A stretch of 64,000 bases of DNA from contig NZ_BMSX01000020.1 in NCBI RefSeq assembly GCF_014649375.1, positions 1 to 64,000 of the forward strand, read 5' to 3'. Position 1 is the stretch's first letter, and each line of letters begins with the position of its first letter. The notes below the pieces were generated by a model that had not been told where the DNA came from, ran no database searches, and worked only from the letters and a program-made list of their open reading frames with translations. The translations under genes were made by a program, and so were the position numbers. The stretch comes from Streptomyces aurantiogriseus (GTDB lineage: Bacteria > Actinomycetota > Actinomycetes > Streptomycetales > Streptomycetaceae). Shown in pieces: positions 24,631 to 32,736 of the stretch.

Positions 24631-25748
24631 AGCTGCTCTCCCAGCGCGTTCACGGCGGTGACGATACGGTCCAGGTCCCGCTGGGTCAGCGCGGGGTGGA
24701 CCGGCAGGGACACGACCTCGGCGGCGGCACGCTCCGTCTCGGGCAGGTCCCAGATGCGGCCGGCCTTCTGGTCCGGCTCCCAGTACGGCTTCAGGCGGTG
24801 GATCGGGGTCGGGTAGTACACGGCGTTGCCGACGCCGGCCTCGGTGAGGCGGGCCATGGCGGCCTCCCGGTCACCCTGGATACGCACGGTGTACTGGTGG
24901 TAGATGTGCCGCGCGCCCTCGGCGACCTTCGGCGTGACCACGTTCGCCGCGGTGATGTGCTCGGTGAGGTACGCGGCGTTGGCGATGCGCTGCTCGGTCC
25001 AGCCGGCGAGCTTGCCCCGCTGGACGCGGCCGATCGCGGCGGAGACGTCCGTCATACGGACGTTGGCGCCGACGATCTCGTTGGCGTAGCGCTGCTCCAT
25101 GCCCTGGTTGCGCAGCAGGCGCAGGGTCCGGGCGACCTCCGCGTCGGCCGTGCTGATCATGCCGCCCTCGAGGCTGTGCATGTTCTTCGTCGGGTAGAAG
25201 CTGAACGTGCCCGCGGAACCGAAGGCACCGACCGGCGTGCCGTTCAGGGCGGCCGCGTGGGCCTGGCAGGCGTCCTCGACGACGGCGAGCCCGCGCTGGG
25301 CGGCGATCGCCATGATCCGGTCCATCGCGGCCGGGTGGCCGTACAGGTGAACCGGCATGATCGCCGCGGTGCGCGAGGTGACGGCCGCCTCGACGGCCGC
25401 CGGGTCCAGACAGAAGGTGTCCGCCTCGATGTCCACGAAGACCACGTCGGCGCCGACCAGCCGGACCGCGTTGGCGGAGGCCGCGAAGGAGAACGACGGC
25501 ACGATGACCTCGTCGCCCGGACCGATACCGAGCGCCATCAGGGCCAGGTGCAGCGCGGAGGTACCGGAGTTGACCGCGACGCAGTGGCGCCCGTCGACCA
25601 GCTCGGAGAACTCCTCCTCGAAGGCTGCCACCTCGGGACCCTGAACGACCCGGCCGCTGCGCAGCACGCGCACTGCGGCCTCGATCTCCTCCTCGTCGAT
25701 CACAGGTCTGGCGGCCGGTATGAACTCATGGGCGTCGGTCATCGACAT
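24627..25748 (-). CDS. DegT/DnrJ/EryC1 PLP aminotransferase (WbpE-like)
   Basis: 373 residues from ATG 25748, which has a strong GGAGG a few bases upstream; ATG 25742 is an alternative. Family landmarks are S-G-R-V-V-Q-G-P-E-V, N-S-G-T-S-A-L-H-L-A, V-E-D-A-C-Q-A-H-A and F-S-F-Y-P-T-K-N with the PLP Lys, then L-E-G-G-M-I. It transfers an amino group from glutamate to a 3-keto (or 4-keto) UDP sugar. The coupled WbpB-like gene makes C3 the likely position. First gene of the minus-strand polysaccharide unit. Confidence 0.85.
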   Translation of the reverse strand: MSMTDAHEFIPAARPVIDEEEIEAAVRVLRSGRVVQGPEVAAFEEEFSELVDGRHCVAVNSGTSALHLALMALGIGPGDEVIVPSFSFAASANAVRLVGADVVFVDIEADTFCLDPAAVEAAVTSRTAAIMPVHLYGHPAAMDRIMAIAAQRGLAVVEDACQAHAAALNGTPVGAFGSAGTFSFYPTKNMHSLEGGMISTADAEVARTLRLLRNQGMEQRYANEIVGANVRMTDVSAAIGRVQRGKLAGWTEQRIANAAYLTEHITAANVVTPKVAEGARHIYHQYTVRIQGDREAAMARLTEAGVGNAVYYPTPIHRLKPYWEPDQKAGRIWDLPETERAAAEVVSLPVHPALTQRDLDRIVTAVNALGEQL

Positions 25749-26122
25749 CCCCTCCTCTACGGCGACCTCGAAGGCGCGTCGTGCTCGGTCGGGAAGGGGC
25801 CGCGTCGAACCCGGCACGGCCGCATCCCAGAGTGTTCACCGCTGCCTTTAGGCGGGCGAACGGCTTGTACACAGGACCCCGCCCCCGAGGGTTCCTTGCG
25901 GGAAGACAGCCGTATCCGGGCTGGAGGACCGGACGTGCAGTTCGGCTGCGGTCACGGTGCGCATGGCTGTGGCCACCGAGACCACAGTTCACGTTACCAG
26001 CAAGGGATTGGCGATTTTCCCCAGGGTTACCACACAGAAACCCTCTCGGCGGGTGCGCTCCATCACAAGCGAAAGACAGCGAAACAAAGGGTAACCCGCG
26101 GGATAGCGCACGGCGATGCGAG
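25749..26122 (-). promoter_or_regulatory. Upstream region of the minus-strand polysaccharide unit
   Basis: About 370 bases without a gene, with an AT-richer stretch at 25980-26100 (GTTACC and GGGTAACCC words occur twice). It must contain the promoter for the aminotransferase-led unit; no sigma-factor consensus is certain. Confidence 0.4.
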
Positions 26123-26168
26123 CGGCGGCGCGGGGCACCCGATGGGAACCGGGTGCCCCGCGCCGCCG
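26123..26168 (-). terminator. Terminator of the RNase E gene
   Basis: A perfect 18-bp stem (26123-26140 with 26151-26168) and a 10-base loop, 34 bases beyond the stop of rne. It separates rne from the polysaccharide unit. Confidence 0.85.
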
Positions 26169-26202
26169 ATGTCGCACTCACCCGCGGGGGTGACGGAACC
26201 GG

Positions 26203-29200
26203 TCAGTCCTCCGTTGTCGCCGTGACGGACGGGGCGCTCTGCTGCGCCGCCGCCGTCTTCTTCGACGTCGTCTTCGCCGCCTTCTTGGCCGTCGTCTTCT
26301 TGGCCGCCGTCTTCTTCGCGGCCGTCTTCTTGGCCGTGGTCTTCTTGGTGGCGGCCTTCTTCGCCGTGGCCTTCTTGGCGGTCTTGCGGGCAGCCGCCTT
26401 CTTGGCCGGAGCGGCCTCCGCCGACTCCTCGCCGGCCTCGTCGCTCACGGTCGCTTCAGCCTCCGCCTCCGCCTCGGCGGGGGCCTGAGCCTCTGCCGGG
26501 ACCTCCGCGAGGTCCTCCGCGGGGGCCTCCGTCGCAGCCGACGGGACGACCACGACGGCCGTCTCCTCGGCCGCGGTGGGCGCGGTGGCCTTGCGCACGG
26601 CCCGGCGCCGCGGACGGGCCGGAGCCGCGCTCTCGACGACCGGCTCGGCCTGGGCCTCGGGCTCGGCGGGCTGCTCCACCGGAGCCTCCACCGGCGCGGA
26701 CTCGGCGACCGTCACCACGGCGGCCTCCGCCCCCGTGGGCGAACCGGCCGGCGCGGACACCTTCCGGGTGACCCGACGGCGCGCACGGCCCTTGGGCGCG
26801 GCCTCCTCGGCGGCCGGAGCCTCGACGACCGGGTCCTCGACAGCGACCGGCTCGGCGTGCGCCGCGACGGCCTCGGCCGGCTGCACCGGACGCTCGGCCT
26901 CCTCCTCGGCGGTCACTTCCTGGGCGGTGGGAGCCTCGGAGACGGCCTCCGTCTGCCTGGCACCGCCCCTCGGCGCGCCCGCCGGAGCCGACGCCCGACG
27001 GCTCGCCCGGCGACGGCCACGCCCACGCGTGGCAGCGGCCTCCGCCTCGGCGACGCTGCTGTACAGCTCCTCGTCCGGCGCGAAGTCAGGAGCCTCCAGC
27101 GCGACCGGCTCGGCCACCTCGGCGACGACCTCGGCCTCGCTCTCGGCCTCCTCCTCGACGCTCAGCACCGTCTCGGCGGCCTCGTGCTCGTGGACCTGCC
27201 CGTCCCCGGCGCGGGCGCGCTTCTTGCGCTTGCCACCACCGGTGAACGACGGCTGGTCCAGATGGACGATGACACCGCGGCCGTTGCAGTGCACACAGGT
27301 CTCGGAGAACGACTCCAGCAGCCCCTGCCCGACCCGCTTACGGGTCATCTGCACGAGCCCCAGCGAGGTCACCTCGGCGACCTGGTGCTTCGTACGGTCC
27401 CGGCCCAGGCACTCGAGGAGGCGCCGCAGCACCAGATCCCGGTTGGACTCCAGCACCATGTCGATGAAGTCGATCACGATGATGCCGCCGAGGTCACGCA
27501 GCCGCAGCTGCCGCACGATCTCCTCGGCCGCCTCCAGGTTGTTCCTGGTGACCGTCTCCTCGAGGTTGCCGCCCTGACCGGTGAACTTGCCGGTGTTGAC
27601 GTCGATGACGACCATCGCCTCGGTCCGGTCGATCACCAGCGAACCACCGCTGGGCAGCCAGACCTTGCGGTCCAGCGCCTTGGCGAGCTGCTCGTCGATC
27701 CGGTACGTGGCGAACACGTCGACCTCGGAGGTCCACCGGGACAGCCGCTCGGCCAGGTCCGGCGCGACGTGCGACACGTAGCCGTGGATGGTCGACCAGG
27801 CGTCGTCGCCGCTGACGACGACCTTGGAGAAGTCCTCGTTGAAGATGTCGCGCACGACCCGGACGGTCATGTCCGGCTCGCCGTACAGCAGCGTCGGAGC
27901 GTTGCCGCTCTTGGCCTTCTTCTGGATGTCCTCCCACTGCGCCTGGAGCCGTTCGACGTCGCGGCGCAGCTCGTCCTCGCTCGCGCCCTCGGCGGCGGTG
28001 CGCACGATGACGCCCGCGTCCTCGGGGACGATCTTCTTGAGGATGGTCTTCAGCCGGGCCCGCTCGGTGTCGGGCAGCTTGCGGCTGATGCCGGTCATCG
28101 AACCCTCGGGCACGTACACGAGGTAGCGGCCCGGGAGGGAGACCTGGCTGGTCAGACGGGCGCCCTTGTGCCCGATCGGGTCCTTGGTGACCTGCACGAG
28201 GACCGACTGGCCCGACTTCAGGGCGGACTCGATACGGCGCGGCCCGTTGGCCATGCCCAGCGCCTCGAAGTTCACCTCACCGGCGTACAGGACGGCGTTG
28301 CGCCCCTTGCCGATGTCGATGAACGCGGCCTCCATCGACGGCAGCACGTTCTGCACCTTGCCCAGGTACACGTTGCCGACGTACGAGGTCGACTGCTCCT
28401 TGTTGACGTAGTGCTCGACGAGCACGCCGTCCTCGAGAACGCCGATCTGCGTACGGTCGCCGTACTGCCGGACGACCATCACGCGCTCGACGGCCTCACG
28501 GCGGGCCAGGAACTCGGCCTCGGTGATGATCGGGACACGTCGACGGCCCTGCTCACGGCCCTCCCGGCGGCGCTGCTTCTTCGCCTCCAGACGGGTCGAG
28601 CCCTTGATGGACTGCACCTCGTCGGACGGCTCGCTCGCCTTGCGCGGCTCGCGGACCTTGACGACCGTGCGCTCCGGGTCGCCCTCGCCCGGCTCGGCGT
28701 CGGCGGAGGTGTCCCCGGCGCGACGGCGACGGCGGCGACGGCGGCGGCTGCCGACGGTGGAAGCGCCGGTCTCGTCGGCGTGCGCCTCCTCGACGTCCTC
28801 TTCCTCCTGTTCGGCGGTGTCCTCGGCGTCCTGCGCGGCCTGCTCGGCGGCGAGCTCCTCGGACTCGACGTCCCCGGACTCGCCGTCGGCGGCCTCACCA
28901 CGACGGCGACGACGGCCACCCCGGCGGCGACGGCGGCGCGAACCGCTCTCCTCGGCCTCGGCCTCGTCCTCACTGTCGAGGACGTCCTCGGCGGCCTCCT
29001 CGGCCTCCTCCGGCTCCGCGTCCTCCTCGGCGGCGGGCACGGCGCTCTGCACGGCCTCGGCGCTCTCCTCGCCCTGGTCGGCGCCCCGGCGCCGGCGACG
29101 GCGCCGCGACCCGGTCGGCTCCTCGCGGAGCTCCTCCACGGGCTCGACCACCTCGACGACCTCGTCGGTCTCGTCGGCCTCGTCGGCCTCCGCCTCGGCG

Positions 29201-30429
29201 GCGGCCGCCTCGGCAGCCGCGCGCTGCGGCGTCTGGAACCGCGGCTCGGTGAACACGGGCGCCTGGAACACGGCGACCGCGGGACGGGCCGGACGCTGCG
29301 GCGCCTCGGCCTCCTCACCGGCCGGCCGCGCGGGCTCGGAGAACCCGACGGCGGCCTTACGGACGACACGCCGACGCCCACGACGAGGAGCGGCCTCCTC
29401 GTCGGCCTGGGCGGCGGGAGCCTCGGGTGCCACCGGGGCCTTGGGAGCCTGCACCTCGTCAGCGGCGGCGGACACCGCGGGCGCCTCGGCCTCGACGGTC
29501 CCACTCGCCGCCTCGGCGGGCGCGGACACGCGCCGCGTGGCCCGACGACGCGTACGACGCGGGGCGGCCTCCTCGGCGGACTCGGCAACCTCGGTGGTCA
29601 CGGGCGCCTCAGCGGGCTCGGCCACCTCGGCTGCTTCGGCAGCCTTGCTGTCCTCAATGGCCTCGGTGATCACGGCGGACTCGCCGGTCACCGCCGCCTC
29701 GGCGGCTTCGGCAGTCTCGGCGGCCTTCGGCGCACTGGCGGGCGCGGAGACCCGACGGGTGGCGCGACGGCGGGTGCGTGGAGCCGGCGCGGCCTCGGCG
29801 ACGGGCTCCTCGGCCGGCGCCTCGGCAGCCTCGGCGACCGCCTTCTCCTCGGCCACGGCGGGCACCACGATCTCCTCGGCCTCGGCCTCGGCCTCGGCGG
29901 ACGCGGGCGTCCCGGTCGGCGCAGACACGCGACGCGTGGCGCGACGACGCGTACGACGCGGAGCGGCGTCCTCGGTGACGCTCTCCTCGGCGGAGGCGCG
30001 ATCCTCGGTGGCGGCGGCCTCCGCGACCGGCTCCGGCGCCTCGGCGGCCACGGGCACGACGGTCTCGGCGACCTCGGGCGAGGCAGCCCCGGCGGGCGCG
30101 GAGGCCCGGCGGGTGGCACGCCGACGCGGACGCGCGGGCGCCGCCTCGACGGTCTCCTCGGCCGCCACAGCAGGAGCCTCGGCGGTCTCGACGGCCACGA
30201 CCGTCTCGTCCGTCTTCTCCTCGTCACTGGCGTCCACCGCCAGTTCGGCGACGGACTCGGCGGCCGGCAGGGCCGGCGCGACGGTCTCGGCCGGGGTGTC
30301 GGTCGCGGCGGCCGGCGGACCGGCCGGGCGGGAAGCGGCACGGCGCCGACGACGCGGCGGCAGGGTGTCGCTGGGGGTGTTCGATTCGGAGTCCTTCACG
30401 GACTCGGTGGGTTCAGTCGGCTCGAGCAT
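26203..30429 (-). CDS. rne: Ribonuclease E/G with very long repetitive arms
   Basis: 1408 residues from ATG 30429, with GGGAG upstream. The catalytic core lies at about 630-1060: S1 domain (Y-V-G-N-V-Y-L-G-K-V), the V-I-D-V-N-T-G and I-D-F-I-D-M metal-binding motifs at about 940-990, and the zinc-link C-V-H-C-N-G-R-G. The first 600 residues are disordered, Ala/Glu-rich, with at least six R-R-R-A-T-R-R-V-S-A-P-like units and Arg clusters. The C-terminal 350 repeat the same units, and the last 65 residues are a Lys/Ala-rich K-K-T-A-A-K-K tail like histone H1. The core makes endonucleolytic cuts in mRNA and rRNA precursors; the arms probably bind RNA, PNPase or other partners. Confidence 0.9.
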   Translation of the reverse strand: MLEPTEPTESVKDSESNTPSDTLPPRRRRRAASRPAGPPAAATDTPAETVAPALPAAESVAELAVDASDEEKTDETVVAVETAEAPAVAAEETVEAAPARPRRRATRRASAPAGAASPEVAETVVPVAAEAPEPVAEAAATEDRASAEESVTEDAAPRRTRRRATRRVSAPTGTPASAEAEAEAEEIVVPAVAEEKAVAEAAEAPAEEPVAEAAPAPRTRRRATRRVSAPASAPKAAETAEAAEAAVTGESAVITEAIEDSKAAEAAEVAEPAEAPVTTEVAESAEEAAPRRTRRRATRRVSAPAEAASGTVEAEAPAVSAAADEVQAPKAPVAPEAPAAQADEEAAPRRGRRRVVRKAAVGFSEPARPAGEEAEAPQRPARPAVAVFQAPVFTEPRFQTPQRAAAEAAAAEAEADEADETDEVVEVVEPVEELREEPTGSRRRRRRRGADQGEESAEAVQSAVPAAEEDAEPEEAEEAAEDVLDSEDEAEAEESGSRRRRRRGGRRRRRGEAADGESGDVESEELAAEQAAQDAEDTAEQEEEDVEEAHADETGASTVGSRRRRRRRRRAGDTSADAEPGEGDPERTVVKVREPRKASEPSDEVQSIKGSTRLEAKKQRRREGREQGRRRVPIITEAEFLARREAVERVMVVRQYGDRTQIGVLEDGVLVEHYVNKEQSTSYVGNVYLGKVQNVLPSMEAAFIDIGKGRNAVLYAGEVNFEALGMANGPRRIESALKSGQSVLVQVTKDPIGHKGARLTSQVSLPGRYLVYVPEGSMTGISRKLPDTERARLKTILKKIVPEDAGVIVRTAAEGASEDELRRDVERLQAQWEDIQKKAKSGNAPTLLYGEPDMTVRVVRDIFNEDFSKVVVSGDDAWSTIHGYVSHVAPDLAERLSRWTSEVDVFATYRIDEQLAKALDRKVWLPSGGSLVIDRTEAMVVIDVNTGKFTGQGGNLEETVTRNNLEAAEEIVRQLRLRDLGGIIVIDFIDMVLESNRDLVLRRLLECLGRDRTKHQVAEVTSLGLVQMTRKRVGQGLLESFSETCVHCNGRGVIVHLDQPSFTGGGKRKKRARAGDGQVHEHEAAETVLSVEEEAESEAEVVAEVAEPVALEAPDFAPDEELYSSVAEAEAAATRGRGRRRASRRASAPAGAPRGGARQTEAVSEAPTAQEVTAEEEAERPVQPAEAVAAHAEPVAVEDPVVEAPAAEEAAPKGRARRRVTRKVSAPAGSPTGAEAAVVTVAESAPVEAPVEQPAEPEAQAEPVVESAAPARPRRRAVRKATAPTAAEETAVVVVPSAATEAPAEDLAEVPAEAQAPAEAEAEAEATVSDEAGEESAEAAPAKKAAARKTAKKATAKKAATKKTTAKKTAAKKTAAKKTTAKKAAKTTSKKTAAAQQSAPSVTATTED

Positions 30430-30702
30430 CCGGGTGTATCTCCCGTCAGGCTCCCGGGCGCCGCACCTGGTCCGGCATCGACCTCGTCGATCACCGTTGA
30501 CGTCCGCGGCTCGCGCTGTGCGCGGTGCCGCCGTCCGGGGCGCGGCCGCCGCACGGGAGCTCTCTGTGTCCTGTCTCGCCGGTTCCGTACGCCATGTTGC
30601 GTACGGCCTGGCGAAAGTCTTCTGGTCGGTGCGCTGCCCGACCCAGGTGGCTCCCGAGTACGAGGGCGGCGCTACGACGTCCGTCCCTGTGCGGAACCTT
30701 CC

Positions 30703-31512
30703 TTACGCCGGCGCCTTCGCGGCGGCAGTCGGATCGGCCGTTGACTGGGCCTCGGCTGCCTCGCGGTCGGGCGCGAGCGGGTCGGTCACCGCGCCGGTCT
30801 CTTCATCGAGCAGCCCCTGCGCCAGCCTGGTCACCGCTGCGGGGACCGGCGGCGCCAGGTCGGCCACGGCGCGGAGACCGGACAGGACGTCGTCGGGTCG
30901 TACGGCAGGCGTCACGTGCCGAACAACCAGGCGCAGTATCGCACAGGGCTGGTCCGTAGGCCCACCAAGCTGCCCGGCGCCGGTCGCTCCGGTGGAGCCG
31001 ACGCCTGCGGCGGGCTGTGGCGAGCACGTTTCCAGCCTTACTACGGCGGAGCGGGCGTCGAAGGTGCGGACGCCGTTCTTCATCAGGCGCTGCACCTCGA
31101 CGGTGTCGGCCGCGTTGAAGGCGGCCACCGCGCGGTCGGCGTCCGCGGGGTCCACGCCGTCCAGGCGCAGTTCCCACACGGAGGCCGTGAGCCGGTCGGC
31201 GAGTCCCGAGGTGCGGGCCTCGACCGCCTCGATCACGTCGAGCCCGGCGGGCAACGACTCGTCGAGGAGCTCACACAGCTTCTGCGGATCCCGCGCCTCG
31301 GTGAGCGCGATCTCCAGGTACTCCGCCTCGCTGCCCGTGCCGGTGGGTGCGGCATTGGCGTACGACACCTTCGGGTGCGGCGTGAACCCCGCCGAGTACG
31401 CCATCGGTACCTCGGCACGGCGCAACGCACGCTCGAAGGCGCGCTGGAAGTCACGGTGGCTGGTGAACCGGAGGCGGCCGCGCTTGGTGTAGCGCAGTCG
31501 GATGCGCTGCAC
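30703..31512 (-). CDS. TIGR03936 family radical-SAM-associated protein (DUF2344)
   Basis: 269 residues from GTG 31512. The N-terminus Q-R-I-R-L-R-Y-T-K-R-G-R-L-R-F-T-S-H-R-D with F-T-P-H-P-K-V-S-Y is diagnostic of DUF2344 proteins, which travel with the TIGR03960 radical-SAM enzyme found at 32737. Sense-like codons (L-G-K-R-Q-P-E-G) continue upstream to a CTG, so the true start may be longer and non-standard. The C-terminal 60 residues are Ala/Pro-rich and variable. The molecular role of the family is not established; linkage to RNase E suggests RNA modification or processing. Confidence 0.8.
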   Translation of the reverse strand: MQRIRLRYTKRGRLRFTSHRDFQRAFERALRRAEVPMAYSAGFTPHPKVSYANAAPTGTGSEAEYLEIALTEARDPQKLCELLDESLPAGLDVIEAVEARTSGLADRLTASVWELRLDGVDPADADRAVAAFNAADTVEVQRLMKNGVRTFDARSAVVRLETCSPQPAAGVGSTGATGAGQLGGPTDQPCAILRLVVRHVTPAVRPDDVLSGLRAVADLAPPVPAAVTRLAQGLLDEETGAVTDPLAPDREAAEAQSTADPTAAAKAPA

Positions 31513-31560
31513 CGCGGGTGCGGGCGGCGGGCCTTCGGGCTGTCGCTTGCCCAGTGTCGT

Positions 31561-32628
31561 TCAGTCCTTCGTGAGAGCGGTCGTACTGCTACCAAGAGTA
31601 CGTGTCTCCCGGCCCGAAGGTTCCCGCCGGGCGACGGCCTCCCGCTCCCTCGGCTCCCCGAAGAGCATCCACCGGAAGTCGGCCCGGGCCTGCCGTACGG
31701 ACTCGCGGGCGGCGGTCAGGGCCTGCCGGGTGGCGCGGCCCACGGCGCGGGCGGCCTCGGCGGCGGGGCGCAGGACGACGTCGCGGACGACGTGACCGAC
31801 CGGGGTCAGCACGGTGCGGTACACCCACCGCACCGGCTCCACGAAGATCCACCGGAAGAGGGCCCCGAGGAACCGTCCGACGGCGAGCGAGATGCGCCCT
31901 GCGATCCGCCAGGCGTGCCCGAGGGCGTCCCACACCTCGCGTCCGACGACGGCGAGGACCCGGCCGACGGGCACCAGGATCCAGCGCCACAGCGCGAGCG
32001 CGGGCAGGACGATCAGGATCCGGGTGGTCCAGTACAGAACCCAGCCGATCCCCGCGACGAGCAGGGCGAGGAGCTGCCCCACACCCCGCGCGCACCAGGC
32101 GATCGCCCGTCCGACGGGCGCGAGGATCCACTCGAAGAACGAGCGGGCGGGTACGGCGATCAGATACCGCGCCAGCCAGGCGGCAGCCGTGCGGATACCG
32201 ATGCCCACGGGAGTCAGCACGCGCGCGTACAGCCAGACCAGGACGGCACCGGTCCCGCGGGCCAGCCAGGCGAAGGCATGGCCGACGGGGGTGAGGACCT
32301 GGCGGTAGCACCAGGTCAGAGGGACGACGACCAGCATGTTCCCGAGCCAGACGAGCGCCCTGCCGACGGGGACGACGACGTAGCGCCACAGGGTGGTGAG
32401 CGGCCAGACCACGAGAACCCTGCCCAGCCACAGCAGGGCCCGGCCGAACGGCCGCAGCACCGTGTCCTTCAGGAAGCGACCGGCGACGACCAGCGCGTCC
32501 CACGCCATCCGCACGGGCACGACCAGCACCAGTACCACGATCCGCACGGGCAGTCGGATCGCGACGACGAGACACCCCTCGGGCGTCTGCTGGTCGGGCT
32601 GCCGGGCGGGTGGCTTGTCGAGGTCCAT
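31561..32628 (-). CDS. Repeat-built hydrophobic protein of unknown function
   Basis: 355 residues from ATG 32628. The body consists of about nine units of 25-35 residues, each with a hydrophobic run rich in W, V and L and a V-x-P-V-G-x-A motif (V-V-V-P-V-G-R-A, V-L-T-P-V-G-H-A, I-L-A-P-V-G-R-A, I-L-V-P-V-G-R-V). The units could form short membrane hairpins or amphipathic helices lying on the membrane. The end is charged and Arg-rich. I do not recognise a named family. It lies between the two radical-SAM-related genes in the same direction, so it may be co-expressed. Confidence 0.65.
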   Translation of the reverse strand: MDLDKPPARQPDQQTPEGCLVVAIRLPVRIVVLVLVVPVRMAWDALVVAGRFLKDTVLRPFGRALLWLGRVLVVWPLTTLWRYVVVPVGRALVWLGNMLVVVPLTWCYRQVLTPVGHAFAWLARGTGAVLVWLYARVLTPVGIGIRTAAAWLARYLIAVPARSFFEWILAPVGRAIAWCARGVGQLLALLVAGIGWVLYWTTRILIVLPALALWRWILVPVGRVLAVVGREVWDALGHAWRIAGRISLAVGRFLGALFRWIFVEPVRWVYRTVLTPVGHVVRDVVLRPAAEAARAVGRATRQALTAARESVRQARADFRWMLFGEPREREAVARREPSGRETRTLGSSTTALTKD

Positions 32629-32697
32629 GTCGGGAAGGACGCCACAGCCGCCCGTTCGGATCCCGTTGACCGGCGCAATCGCCGCGCGGACAGCACG

Positions 32698-32726
32698 GAG
32701 CCCCCTTCCGCTCGGGAAGGGGGCTC
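32698..32726 (-). terminator. Terminator of the radical-SAM gene
   Basis: A 12-bp perfect stem (32698-32709 with 32715-32726) with a 5-base loop just beyond the stop at 32737. It partly separates this gene from the repeat protein downstream. Confidence 0.75.
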
Positions 32727-32736
32727 GGTGCTCGGC

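Noticed and set aside
26857..30744. Plus-strand frame of 1295 codons opposite rne
   Set aside because: Low-complexity antisense of the RNase E arms; the minus-strand product has clear catalytic motifs.
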